Assembly: GCA_964473255.1 (NCBI GenBank)
Contig: CAYYOT010000013.1
Location: 1-64,000 of the forward strand
Length of the DNA: 64,000 nucleotides
Direction: 5' to 3'
Origin: Kuafuiihalomonas sp964473255
GTDB taxonomy: Bacteria > Myxococcota > Kuafuiibacteriia > Kuafuiibacteriales > Kuafuiibacteriaceae
This document shows positions 27,824 through 36,266 of this stretch, in pieces (position 1 is the first letter of the stretch; the number at the start of each line of letters is the position of its first letter). The notes under the pieces were generated by a model that saw only the letters and a program-made list of their open reading frames with translations, ran no database searches and had not been told where the DNA came from. Position numbers and translations under genes: made by a program.

Positions 27824-29635
27824 TCACTCTTCTCGTACGCGAACGCTCGTCACCGAGCCACCGAGTTCGCGCTCGACGGCCTTCACCGCCGGGTGATTGC
27901 GCGCCTTCGCTTCCAGCTCTTCCTGTCGCCGACCCGCCACGGCCTCGTCCTCTTCGGAGATGGATGGCGCATCGGTTTCGGCGAGCTGTCCCACGCGTTC
28001 GATCTCCAGCGGGACCCGCTTGCCGAAGAAGCTCGTGAGCTGCTCCTCCAAGAACCGCCGGGTCTTCGTCGCCGTCAGCGCCTTGGCGTCGAAGGCCGTT
28101 TGACAGTGCAGCCGCACCACGTCCGGTCCGAACGTCGCCGGACGCACCTGGGCGAGCGAGGCCGCCAGCGCAGGACGGGCTGCCTTCACACCGTCCACGA
28201 AGCTTCGAAAGTCCGTACCGGCAGAAGCGGGAGCTGCGGGTTTGCCTCCGGTCGGAGCAGCGGACTGCTCGGTTTCGGGCGTCGAGGAGGGGCGCTCCGC
28301 CGGGGGACGACGCGCCTCGGGTTGCTGGTCTCTCGCACTGCGAGCGGAGGACCCTGCGGCACGACCACCACTGCGGGCGGAGGAATCCGCGGCACGATCA
28401 CGGTCGGCGCGCCCCGGACCCGCCGCGCTCCCGGCAGGACGGCCGGCCCGTCCGGAGCCCGAAGGGCCGCCACCCCCGCTTCGAACCGCGCCCTCCAGGT
28501 CTTCGAGCTGCTCGACCAGGAGCTGCAGATCCACCTCCGGCGGAGCCTCGGCCAGCGACGCCAAGCCGATCTCGAGAGTGAATCGCGGATGCGGACTGTT
28601 GCCGACCTCTTCGACGAGGGGGCTTATCTGAGCGAAGAGTCGCTCGAAGGTGACGGGCTCATACGCCCGCGAAGTCTCGATGAGCTCTTTGATCTCGTCT
28701 TGTGGACGGTCGAGAGCGGTGCTGGGGTCCGGAAGAACTCGTGCGACGAGGAGGTCGCGTACGTGTTCGGCGAGGGCGTCGGTGAAGCGGACGAGGTCGA
28801 GACCCCGTTCGTAGACCAACCGCACCCGCTCGAAGACCGCTGCCGGCTCCCGCTGCAACAGGGCGTCGACCGTACCGTGGACCGACTCCGCATCGACCAC
28901 GCCCAGGGCCTCGCGGATCAGGGCTGCATCCAGGCTTCGTTCGCCGGCGTACGCCAAGACCTGCTCCAAGAGTGACTGGGCGTCGCGCATCGAGCCTTCC
29001 GCTTCGCGGGCGATCAGCGAGAGCGCGTCGGGGTCGTGGTCGCGAGCTTCCTCGGTCAGGATCTCCGACAAACGGGCCGCGATCCGGGGCCCCGGGATGC
29101 GCCGAAAGTCGTACCGCTGCACTCGGGACAGGATGGTCACCGGGACCTTGTGCACGTCGGTCGTGGCCAGGATGAACTTCACGTGAGGCGGCGGTTCTTC
29201 CAAGGTCTTCAAGAGCGCGTTGAACGCTCCTTGGGAGAGCATGTGCACTTCATCGATCACGTAGATCTTGAAACGAGCGGAGCTCGGGAGATAACGGGCG
29301 TTGTCGACGATGTCGCGCACGTTATCGACCCCGGTGTGCGAGGCCGCGTCGATCTCGAACACATCGGTGGAGCGCCCTTCCGTGATTTCGAGGCATGCCG
29401 GGCACGTCCCACACGGCGTCGCGGTCGGTCCGTCATGGGTCGTGCAGCACAGGGCCTTGGCCAAGATCCGGGCCGCGGAGGTCTTCCCGACCCCGCGCGG
29501 CCCGCTGAACAGGAACGCATGGGCGACGCGGTCGGCCTCGATCGCGTTCTTGAGCGTTCGGGTCACGTGCTCCTGACCCAGGACGTCGTCGAAGGTTTGG
29601 GGACGCCATTTCCGGGCGAGCACCACGTAGCTCAT
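27824..29635 (-). CDS. dnaX: DNA polymerase III gamma/tau subunit
   Basis: 603 residues. The clamp-loader ATPase subunit of the replicase. The N-terminus is canonical (VVLARKWRPQTFDDVLGQEH). Walker A is GPRGVGKTSAAR, the zinc module carries CCTT...CGTCPAC, Walker B is VIDEVHMLSQGAFNALLKTL and sensor 1 lies in FILATTDVHKVP. After the clamp-loader domains is a Gly/Ser/Arg/Ala-rich linker (about 395-480) and then a tau-like C-terminal domain (LAQVRPATFGPDVVRLHC). I see no obvious slippery-sequence frameshift site, but did not search exhaustively. The SRP RNA gene lies upstream on the same strand. Confidence 0.96.
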   Translation of the reverse strand: MSYVVLARKWRPQTFDDVLGQEHVTRTLKNAIEADRVAHAFLFSGPRGVGKTSAARILAKALCCTTHDGPTATPCGTCPACLEITEGRSTDVFEIDAASHTGVDNVRDIVDNARYLPSSARFKIYVIDEVHMLSQGAFNALLKTLEEPPPHVKFILATTDVHKVPVTILSRVQRYDFRRIPGPRIAARLSEILTEEARDHDPDALSLIAREAEGSMRDAQSLLEQVLAYAGERSLDAALIREALGVVDAESVHGTVDALLQREPAAVFERVRLVYERGLDLVRFTDALAEHVRDLLVARVLPDPSTALDRPQDEIKELIETSRAYEPVTFERLFAQISPLVEEVGNSPHPRFTLEIGLASLAEAPPEVDLQLLVEQLEDLEGAVRSGGGGPSGSGRAGRPAGSAAGPGRADRDRAADSSARSGGRAAGSSARSARDQQPEARRPPAERPSSTPETEQSAAPTGGKPAAPASAGTDFRSFVDGVKAARPALAASLAQVRPATFGPDVVRLHCQTAFDAKALTATKTRRFLEEQLTSFFGKRVPLEIERVGQLAETDAPSISEEDEAVAGRRQEELEAKARNHPAVKAVERELGGSVTSVRVREE

Positions 29636-29732
29636 GAATGACGGATCCTCGGCCCGAGGGCCCCGATCGAGACGGCCCTGCCGGACAGGGGTCGACCGGG
29701 GGGGCCAAACTGATCGGGGGGCGAAAAGTGAT

Positions 29733-29827
29733 CGCCAGGCACCCTACAACACACGCGCTGAGCTCCTACCGTTGCTTCCTTCCGGACCTGGCGGGGTTCA
29801 GAGCCGCGCGTTGCGTAGGACCCGGCG
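29733..29827 (-). ncRNA. ffs: Small bacterial SRP RNA (4.5S type)
   Basis: On the minus strand the region contains the universally conserved domain IV core AGGTCCGGAAGGAAGCA, with the GGAA tetraloop and asymmetric loop that bind Ffh. The flanks fold into a long hairpin: CGCCGGG/CCTAC at the 5' side pairs with GTAGG/CCTGGCG at the 3' side, and CGCGC pairs with GCGTG. The length of about 95 nt fits the Alu-less bacterial form. The position just upstream of dnaX is common. Exact ends are approximate. Confidence 0.92.
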
Positions 29828-29960
29828 ACCGGCGGACACGATGGACCAGAAAAGCACCCGCATCAAGCAGAACTATGTGGAGCGCGAGCGTCCCATGCCT
29901 CTTGCACATCCAGGACCGGTTCCGTTAAGGCGACGGGTCCTTGTAGGCGTCTGCGCCCTT

Positions 29961-30047
29961 GGAGAGGTGGCCGAGTGGCTTAAGGTGCACGACTGGAAAT
30001 CGTGTGTGCCCGAGAGGGTACCGAGGGTTCGAATCCCTCTCTCTCCG
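29961..30047 (+). tRNA. tRNA-Ser (anticodon GGA)
   Basis: An 87-nt cloverleaf: acceptor GGAGAGG pairs with TCTCTCC (one G-T), the D-arm contains GGCCGAGTGG, the anticodon stem is CACGA/TCGTG around loop CTGGAAA (anticodon GGA at 29995-29997), there is a long class II variable arm (GTGCCCGAGAGGGTACC) and the T-arm is GAGGGTTCGAATCCCTC. The discriminator base is G. CCA is not encoded. It reads UCC and UCU codons. Confidence 0.97.
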
Positions 30048-30083
30048 TAATCCGATCGCTCCCGGGAGGCCCTACCCACCCGG

Positions 30084-30539
30084 TCAACCGCGCCGCGCCC
30101 GAAAGAAGGCCTTCAAGAGCGCCGAACTGCGCTCGGCCTCCACCCCGCTGGTGACGCTGAGGCGATGGTTTAGCCGCGCATCATCCGCGAGCGAGAAGAG
30201 CGATCGGACCGCACCCGCCTTGGGGTCGTCGGCACCGTACACGAGGCGATCGATCCGAGCGTTGACGAGCGCACCGGTGCACATGGGGCACGGCTCGAGC
30301 GTGACGTAGAGCGTGCAGCCCGAAAGCCTCCATCGATCGAGGCGAGCCGCCGCGCGCCGGATGGCGATCATCTCGGCATGGGTCGTGGGATCTTTCGAGC
30401 CTTCCCGCTCGTTGTGCCCAGCCGCCACCAACCGGTCGTCGAGCACGACGACCGCTCCCACCGGGACCTCGCCCGCCGCCGCCGCCCGTTCGGCTTCGGT
30501 CAAGGCGGCCTGCATCCAGTGCTGATCGCGGCTCGGCAT
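30084..30539 (-). CDS. tadA: tRNA-specific adenosine deaminase TadA
   Basis: 151 residues from ATG 30539. Deaminates A34 to inosine in tRNA-Arg(ACG). The zinc and catalytic motifs are HAEMIAI (His and catalytic Glu) and PCPMCTGAL, and the substrate-binding segment is RLVYGADDPKAGAV. The frame extends 43 codons upstream into the E1-beta gene, but that part lacks family features, so the internal ATG is chosen. It follows the E1-beta stop by 4 bases and so may be the last gene of the dehydrogenase operon. It faces the tRNA-Ser gene. Confidence 0.93.
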   Translation of the reverse strand: MPSRDQHWMQAALTEAERAAAAGEVPVGAVVVLDDRLVAAGHNEREGSKDPTTHAEMIAIRRAAARLDRWRLSGCTLYVTLEPCPMCTGALVNARIDRLVYGADDPKAGAVRSLFSLADDARLNHRLSVTSGVEAERSSALLKAFFRARRG

Positions 30540-30543
30540 TTCG

Positions 30544-31518
30544 TCAGTAGTCGAGGAGACCTCGGACCTCCCTGGCCACGGCTTCCGCGTCCGGCCGCAC
30601 GACGGCCTCCAACTGCGGATGGGCGGGCGTGGGTACGTCCGGAGCGGCCACCCTCCGGATCGGAGCATCGAGCCGGTCGAAGCAGAGGTCGGAGAGGGTC
30701 GCCGCCAGCTCTGCGCCGAATCCCGCCGTTCGCGTCGCTTCGGTCACGACCAATCCGCGACCCGTCCGAGCCACCGACGCCGCAGCCGTCTTCCAGTCCC
30801 AGGGGACCAGCGTGCGAAGGTCGACGACTTCGAGCTCCACGCCCTCGTTGGTCAGGGCCTCGGCGGCCTCGAGCACCAGGGGCACGCCGTTGGCGTACGT
30901 CACCACCGTCGCGTCGCGCCCGGGGCGGACGATGCGGGCTTCTCCGAGGCGCGCCGCCGGCTGGAGCTCGTCGGCGTCCGCCTTCAGGCGTCGATACAAG
31001 TACTTCTGCTCCAGGTAGATCACCGGGTCCGGATCGTCGATCGCCGCCCGCAGCAGCGCATAGGCGTCGGCCGCCGTGGCCGGAGCGACGACCTTCAGGC
31101 CCGGGGCCTGTCCGAACCAGCCCTCCGGATTTTTGCTATGAAACGGGCCCGCGGCCACGCCACCACCGGCCGGCAGCCGCACGACCATCGGCACCGACAC
31201 CCCGAGACGATAGTGAAACGTGGCCGCATTGTTCACGAGCTGCGAAAAGCCGCAGGTGACGAAGTCGGCGAACTGCATCTCCGCGACCGGCCGCCGTCCG
31301 CGGATGGCGGCACCGATCGCCACACCGACGATCAGCGACTCGGCGATGGGCATGTCGACGACGCGCTCCGACCCGAATCGGTCGAGGAGCCCGGCCGTCG
31401 CTTTGAATGCGCCGCCGAAATGCCCGATGTCCTCGCCCAGACAAAAGACCGTCTCGTCGGCGGCCATGGCATCCGTCAGGGCGCGACGGATCGCCTCGAT
31501 ATACGTCACGTCCGCCAT
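30544..31518 (-). CDS. 2-oxoacid dehydrogenase E1 beta subunit
   Basis: 324 residues. With E1 alpha it performs thiamine-diphosphate-dependent decarboxylation of pyruvate or branched-chain 2-oxoacids. Recognised by TYIEAIRRALTDAMAADETV, the segment GEDIGHFGGAFKATAGLL, IAESLIVGVAIGAAIRGRRP, the EMQFADF block and the C-terminal transketolase-like domain (LRTLVPWDWKTAAASVARTG). ATG 31518 overlaps the E1 alpha stop (TGATG), which marks strict coupling and is preferred over an upstream in-frame start. The motifs do not separate pyruvate from branched-chain substrates, so no symbol is given. Confidence 0.9.
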   Translation of the reverse strand: MADVTYIEAIRRALTDAMAADETVFCLGEDIGHFGGAFKATAGLLDRFGSERVVDMPIAESLIVGVAIGAAIRGRRPVAEMQFADFVTCGFSQLVNNAATFHYRLGVSVPMVVRLPAGGGVAAGPFHSKNPEGWFGQAPGLKVVAPATAADAYALLRAAIDDPDPVIYLEQKYLYRRLKADADELQPAARLGEARIVRPGRDATVVTYANGVPLVLEAAEALTNEGVELEVVDLRTLVPWDWKTAAASVARTGRGLVVTEATRTAGFGAELAATLSDLCFDRLDAPIRRVAAPDVPTPAHPQLEAVVRPDAEAVAREVRGLLDY

Positions 31519-32696
31519 CAGTCGAGCTCCCAGTCGAGGCCGCCTGGCGCCGACCACTCTTTTGTCCAGCGGCGGAAGACATCGCTCGCGGCAGCCGAGG
31601 ACTCCGGCTCGGGTTCGCCGAGGGCCGTGTCGAAAGCGGTTTGTACCTCGGTCAGAACCCGGGCTTGCAGGTCATCCGCCGCGGCACGCGTGAGCCACCC
31701 GCGAGCCTCGAGGGTGCTGCGGAACCGATTCACCGGGTCCCAAAGCTGCCAGGCCTCGAGCAGTTCGCGGGGGACATACTTGAAGTCGTCGTGCTCCGAG
31801 TGTCCGCGCATTCGCATCGTTCGACACTCGAGGAGCGTCGGACCCTCGCCCGCTCGGCCGCGGTCGAGCGCAGCCTCCACGGCACGGAGAACCTTCACGA
31901 CGTCCGTGCCATCGAGGGCTTGGCCCGCCATCCCGTACCCTGCCGCCCGGACCGCGAGCGATTCGCCCGGGTATTGAAGCGTCGTGGGCGTCGAGTAGGC
32001 GTACTGATTGTTCACGATCACGAACACCACCGGGAGGCGATGGAGCGCCGAAAAATTGAGCGTCTCGTGAAAGTCGCCGAGCGACGTCGAGCCATCGCCG
32101 ACGGTCGTCACCACGGCTGTCGACCGCCCCTGCTGGCGCTCCGCCAAGGCGATCCCGGCCGCGACCGGCAGCATGTGGGCCAAGTGAGAGATCATCCCCA
32201 CGATCCCCGAACCTTCACGTCCGAGATGAAGCCCGCTGTCCCGACCGCGGGTCTGCGACGTGTCCCGCTTCAGGTACTGCCGCGCGACCTCCAGAGGACC
32301 GCGTCCGCGAACGAGTTGCGCGCCCAGGTCGCGATGCGTCGGCACCAAAACGTCGTGGCTCGCCATCGGCCAGCTCATGCCCACGCTCGTGGCCTCGTTT
32401 CCGATGCCGGTGTAGCAGCCGCCCACGATACGCCCCTGACGGTAGAGCTCGACGGTTCGGGTCTCCATGGTTCGCGCCCGCAGCAGTGCTTCCAGGAGGG
32501 ACATCGCCTCCGGCGGTTCGACGAATCGACATCCCTCCCCGACCGGGGGGACCTCGGCCGGGGGTGCGGTCGGGGCGGGGGGGAGCGTCGGCGTCGACAC
32601 GGATGGACTGAGCAGCACCCCCGCAGCGTCGTCAACAGCAGCGTGACGCCTGGGGCCGGGCCTCGATCGAACGAGGGTCGAGCGTCGGATGAACAT
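31518..32696 (-). CDS. 2-oxoacid dehydrogenase E1 alpha subunit
   Basis: Up to 392 residues. The thiamine-diphosphate motif is GDGSTSLGDFHETLNFSALH...VNNQ. Also seen are ARTMETRTVELYRQGRI, GIGNEATSVGMSWPM, PTHRDLGAQLVRG and the phosphorylation-loop region MRGHSEHDD. The first ~60 residues (Pro/Ala/Thr-rich, from ATG 32696) are unlike the family and overlap the upstream control region, so the true start may be an internal GTG (for example at 32600). The gene is divergent from the E2 gene and coupled to E1 beta. No E3 (lipoamide dehydrogenase) gene is present in the window. Confidence 0.9.
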   Translation of the reverse strand: MFIRRSTLVRSRPGPRRHAAVDDAAGVLLSPSVSTPTLPPAPTAPPAEVPPVGEGCRFVEPPEAMSLLEALLRARTMETRTVELYRQGRIVGGCYTGIGNEATSVGMSWPMASHDVLVPTHRDLGAQLVRGRGPLEVARQYLKRDTSQTRGRDSGLHLGREGSGIVGMISHLAHMLPVAAGIALAERQQGRSTAVVTTVGDGSTSLGDFHETLNFSALHRLPVVFVIVNNQYAYSTPTTLQYPGESLAVRAAGYGMAGQALDGTDVVKVLRAVEAALDRGRAGEGPTLLECRTMRMRGHSEHDDFKYVPRELLEAWQLWDPVNRFRSTLEARGWLTRAAADDLQARVLTEVQTAFDTALGEPEPESSAAASDVFRRWTKEWSAPGGLDWELD

Positions 32697-32749
32697 CCGA
32701 GGTGGCGGCAGGCTTGTGTCAGCAGCGCCGCGGACATAGACGCGAGGCC

Positions 32750-34000
32750 GTGGCGGACGACGAAGGCATTCGCATGCCCCGGCTCGGCGAGAGCATCGTC
32801 GAGGCGACGTTGACCCGCTGGCGGGTCGCCGAAGGAGACCACGTCGAGGCCGGCGAGGTCGTGGCTGAAGTCGAGACCGATAAAGCCACCAACGACATCC
32901 CGGCCCCGCGATCCGGGCGGGTAGGAAGCCTCTTGGTGGCGGAGGGCGCCACGGTGGACGTCGGGGTCCTCATCCTCTCGTACGCCGATGCCCCCCGACC
33001 CGAAGCGATCAGCCCCGAACCCACCGCCACCTCGCGCTCGGTAACGGCCGGCGCGTCCCGCGAATCGCGCCTCGCTCCGCGTCCCGTCGGGGCCGACGGC
33101 ACGCCCCGACCGACCTCGCCCGCGGTCCGACGAGCGGCGCGCTTGCACGGGGTCGATCTGGCCGAGGTCGCTGGGACGGGCCGGAGGGGTCGGATCACTC
33201 GCGACGACCTTGGTCGAGCCCTCGGCTCACCCGACCAGTCCGCGCCCGCATCCCCCGCGAGAACACCGGAGAACCCGGCCGACGAGGTTCTGCAGCTATC
33301 CGGCCGTCGAAAGCGGATCGCCGACAATCTTGCCCGGGCTCAGCGCGAGACCGTCGGCGTCTTCGCCCTCACGGAGATCGACCTGGCTCGGGTGGACCGG
33401 GCCCGCGCTCTGTACCGCGACCAGGGCGTTCGCCTGTCCTATGTTCCCTTCCTCCTGCAAGCGATCCTCCGCGCACTCGATGTGCACCCCGAGATGAACG
33501 CGACCCTGCTCGGCGCGACGCTGACCCGGCATCAAGACCGAAACGTCGGCGTCGCCGTGGACACCGAGGACGGTTTGATCGTCCCCGTCGTGAAGCGAGC
33601 CGACCGTCTGTCTCTGACCGGTTTGGCCGATGAAGTCCGACAGCTGGCCGAGCGGGCTCGGCGGCGGGCATTGCGCGCCGAGGATCTCGACGGTGGAACG
33701 TTCACCCTCAGCAATCCTGGACGCGACGGCAATCTGGTCGGCGTCTCGATCCTGCGCGCCCCGGAGGTCGGCATCCTCCGCACCGGCGCCGTGGTCCGCC
33801 GACCCGTCGTGCGGGTCGTTGATGACGAGGAACACATCGTCATTCGACCGGTCATGATGGCCGCTCTCACGTACGACCACCGCGCGATCGACGGTCGAAC
33901 CGGAAACCGGTTCCTCACCGCCATTCGAAGTGTCCTGGAGCACTGGGAGCCGGAAAACCTCTCCGGTCGCCCCTTTGCCCCCGGGGAGAATCACTACTAA
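32750..34000 (+). CDS. 2-oxoacid dehydrogenase E2, dihydrolipoamide acyltransferase
   Basis: About 416 residues. It carries one N-terminal lipoyl domain (MPRLGESIVEATLTRW, lipoylated Lys in EVETDKATND), a peripheral-subunit-binding domain (SPAVRRAARLHGVDLAEVAGTGRRGRI, read as SPAVRRAARLHG and AGTGRRGRITRDDL) and a catalytic acyltransferase domain ending in the active-site motif YDHRAIDGRTG. GTG 32750 is preferred because E2 proteins start close to the lipoyl domain; an upstream ATG at 32702 and an internal ATG at 32774 are alternatives. It is divergent from E1 alpha, so the three subunits share one control region. The FHA gene follows after 11 bases. Confidence 0.9.
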   Translation: MADDEGIRMPRLGESIVEATLTRWRVAEGDHVEAGEVVAEVETDKATNDIPAPRSGRVGSLLVAEGATVDVGVLILSYADAPRPEAISPEPTATSRSVTAGASRESRLAPRPVGADGTPRPTSPAVRRAARLHGVDLAEVAGTGRRGRITRDDLGRALGSPDQSAPASPARTPENPADEVLQLSGRRKRIADNLARAQRETVGVFALTEIDLARVDRARALYRDQGVRLSYVPFLLQAILRALDVHPEMNATLLGATLTRHQDRNVGVAVDTEDGLIVPVVKRADRLSLTGLADEVRQLAERARRRALRAEDLDGGTFTLSNPGRDGNLVGVSILRAPEVGILRTGAVVRRPVVRVVDDEEHIVIRPVMMAALTYDHRAIDGRTGNRFLTAIRSVLEHWEPENLSGRPFAPGENHY

Positions 34001-34011
34001 GGTTCGCCAAG

Positions 34012-35538
34012 GTGACGAGCAAGGCCACACTGAAGCTGGCGCAAGAGCTTCTGGACCGCTTTTACCGAGACGCCGAGGGTCGGACCAACCGCCAGCTGGA
34101 TGTCTATTTCACGCTGGAGGATATGGGTGTCGGGCGAGACCGAGCCGATCCCGCGCTCGAGTATCTCGCGAGCCGGGGCCTGCTGAACACGTTCGGTCCC
34201 GACATCGCGTTCCTGACCGACGACGGAATCGCGGTCTCAGCCGAGGACCGCGATCTGGGAGCGATCCCCCGCGTGATGAAGGACTTCCAGCAAGTCCCGA
34301 CCGCCGACCCGGCGCCGTCGGAAGCGGTGACCGCAGACCCGGAGCCCCCACCGACGCTCGAGCGGCCTGCCCATCCCCAGCTGACGTTCGTGCACGCCGA
34401 CGGCTCGGAGCTCCAAGTGCCGCTGCAGTGGGTCTGCACGCTCGGACGCACCGACGACAACGACATCCACCTCGACGACAAGCGCGCCTCCAAGCACCAC
34501 GCCGAAGTCCGTTTCGAAGGCGAGCAGTACGTCCTGCACGACCTCGAATCGGCGAACGGCACGCTCTTGAACGGCGAATATGTCCTCGAGCCGTCCCCGC
34601 TGCGCCACGAAGACGAGATCGTCATCGGACGAACCTTGCTGCTGTTCCAGGCTCCGGAGCGCATCGAAGCCCCCCGCGGGAACCCACCTGACCCATCGTC
34701 GGCGCCTTCGGCGGGTACGCCGCCGCCGAACATCGGGTACGCGGATCCCAGCGAGCGAACCGACACTCCGATCCCGCCCACCGTTCCGGTCCTGCCCGGC
34801 CAGCCGGCCGAACCGGTCTCTCCGGCGGAGCTCTTTGCCGAGGATGCCCAGCGAACCGAGCGTGCGCTCGAAGACCCGGAACTGCCCGAAGCGATCCTGG
34901 AGGAGCCGGGGATCGAACCGCCGGTCGACGACGTGGATGAGCTGGAGCTTCTGGAACCCGACGCGGTCGTGCCGCTGGATGGGCCCATCCCCGCCGACGA
35001 GCCGACCCAGGAGTCCCCTCCGAAGGATCTCCCCCCCGCCGCCATGATCGAGCCCCTCGGTCTCGAGCCGCCCACCTTCGAGGAAGTCGCCGAGTCCCCC
35101 CTCGAGGGGGAGGCGGGAGAGCTCGACGATGCGGCGACCATCATGACGTCGCGGGCGGCGATCTTCGGCGAGCCGGAGGCCGCGGCGCCGAGCGCTCCCG
35201 AGATCAGTCCGGAGGCCTTCCCTGAGCCCTCGCTCGACCTGAGTCCACCGGTGAGCCCGCCGCTCGACGCCGATGACCGGGTGGCGGTCGATCCTCGTGC
35301 CGACCCCACGGCCGACCCGACGGCCGACCCGATGGGAGAGCCCGGTGAAGTCGAGCCGGAGACCGACCCCGGCCTGGAGCCAGCCCTGATCACGCTGCTC
35401 GGCCACCTGCGCGAGCGGCTGGCGACGACGTCGCTCCCCGAGCGCGATGCCCTGCTCCAGGCCGTGGACCAGATCCACGGAAACCCTATGATCCACCAGC
35501 TCGCGCGGGCCATGGAAGAAGACCTCGACAACGTCTAG
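34012..35538 (+). CDS. FHA-domain protein with a long acidic, Pro-rich tail
   Basis: 508 residues, no signal or membrane segment. Residues about 1-80 form an alpha-helical, winged-helix-like domain (LAQELLDRFYRDAEGRTNRQ). About 120-215 is an FHA domain with the phosphothreonine-binding residues in TLGRTDDNDIHL, the SKHHAEV turn and SANGTLLNG. About 220-460 is low-complexity, rich in Pro, Glu, Ala and Asp, with a short TADP repeat. The last ~50 residues form a helix (LEPALITLLGHLRERLATT). FHA domains read phosphothreonine, so a Ser/Thr kinase such as the one encoded 7 kb upstream is a possible partner. The start is GTG. Confidence 0.8.
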   Translation: MTSKATLKLAQELLDRFYRDAEGRTNRQLDVYFTLEDMGVGRDRADPALEYLASRGLLNTFGPDIAFLTDDGIAVSAEDRDLGAIPRVMKDFQQVPTADPAPSEAVTADPEPPPTLERPAHPQLTFVHADGSELQVPLQWVCTLGRTDDNDIHLDDKRASKHHAEVRFEGEQYVLHDLESANGTLLNGEYVLEPSPLRHEDEIVIGRTLLLFQAPERIEAPRGNPPDPSSAPSAGTPPPNIGYADPSERTDTPIPPTVPVLPGQPAEPVSPAELFAEDAQRTERALEDPELPEAILEEPGIEPPVDDVDELELLEPDAVVPLDGPIPADEPTQESPPKDLPPAAMIEPLGLEPPTFEEVAESPLEGEAGELDDAATIMTSRAAIFGEPEAAAPSAPEISPEAFPEPSLDLSPPVSPPLDADDRVAVDPRADPTADPTADPMGEPGEVEPETDPGLEPALITLLGHLRERLATTSLPERDALLQAVDQIHGNPMIHQLARAMEEDLDNV

Positions 35539-35607
35539 GTCGACGCGCCGAATCACCCGCATTCAAGGGTTGCCTACCCGGCTTCCGTCCGGTAACGCCA
35601 GGCGCCC

Positions 35608-36228
35608 ATGTCGCGATACACGGGTCCACGGCTGCGGATTGCGCGGCGTCTCGGCTCGGCCGAGCTGCCCGGCCTCTTCGTTCCCCGAGAACTTCGGCGT
35701 CCCTATCCGCCCGGACAGCACGGGCCGACCCAGCGGATCAAGCTCTCGGACTACGCCATTCGTCTGCGGGAAAAGCAGAAGCTGCGCCACCATTACGGCG
35801 TCGGCGAAAAGCAGTTCCGTCGCTACATGGTGAAGGCGAAGCACAAGAAGGGAAACACGGGTGAAAACCTCCTTTCCATGCTCGAGAGCCGACTCGACAA
35901 CGTGGTCTTTCGTTTGGGCTTCACCCGCACGAACCGCGCAGCTCGACAGCTCGTCGGTCACGGTCACATCACCGTGAACGGCCAGAAGGTCGACATCGCC
36001 TCGTATCAGGTTGGCGTGGGCGACGTAGTCGGCGTGCGGGAAAGCAGCAAGATGCGGGAACGCGTGGCCGCCGAGCTCGCCGGTCCCGTAAGCCTGCCCG
36101 TACCCGAGTACCTCGAGCGGGAAGATACCGCGCTCCGCGGCACGATGAAGAGCACGCCGGTCACCGGCGACTGCCCGCTCAACATCAACGAAGCGCTCGT
36201 CGTCGAGCTCTACGCGCTGTCCCTGTAG
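35608..36228 (+). CDS. rpsD: Ribosomal protein S4, zinc-free type
   Basis: 206 residues, the usual S4 length. The N-terminal domain reads RYTGPRLRIARRLG, PPGQHG and YAIRLREKQKLRHHYGVGEKQ, and the S4 RNA-binding domain has LESRLDNVVFRLGF and ARQLVGHGHITVNGQKV. The four-cysteine zinc motif of C-plus S4 is absent, so it is the C-minus form. It is not next to the usual rpsM/rpsK/rpoA genes, so it may be a relocated single copy or a second, zinc-independent paralogue. S4 nucleates assembly of the 30S subunit body. Confidence 0.95.
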   Translation: MSRYTGPRLRIARRLGSAELPGLFVPRELRRPYPPGQHGPTQRIKLSDYAIRLREKQKLRHHYGVGEKQFRRYMVKAKHKKGNTGENLLSMLESRLDNVVFRLGFTRTNRAARQLVGHGHITVNGQKVDIASYQVGVGDVVGVRESSKMRERVAAELAGPVSLPVPEYLEREDTALRGTMKSTPVTGDCPLNINEALVVELYALSL

Positions 36229-36266
36229 GTTTCCTACCCCGGCCCTGAGGGCGTCCTCGGGGCATC

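Noticed and set aside
29961..30047. The tRNA-Ser 3' end as an integration site
   Set aside because: No second copy of its 3' end was noticed and both sides carry normal housekeeping genes.
31407..32813. Plus-strand frame of 468 codons opposite the E1 alpha gene
   Set aside because: It mirrors the E1 alpha coding sequence and has no recognisable domain.
35302..35336. Short repeated TADP units that might suggest a repeat element
   Set aside because: A few codon-level repeats inside the low-complexity tail of the FHA protein; not a mobile or CRISPR repeat.
34104..35562. Two long antisense frames (475 and 441 codons) opposite the FHA gene
   Set aside because: Both are low-complexity images (Ser- or Arg/Gly-rich) of the Pro/Glu-rich tail on the sense strand.
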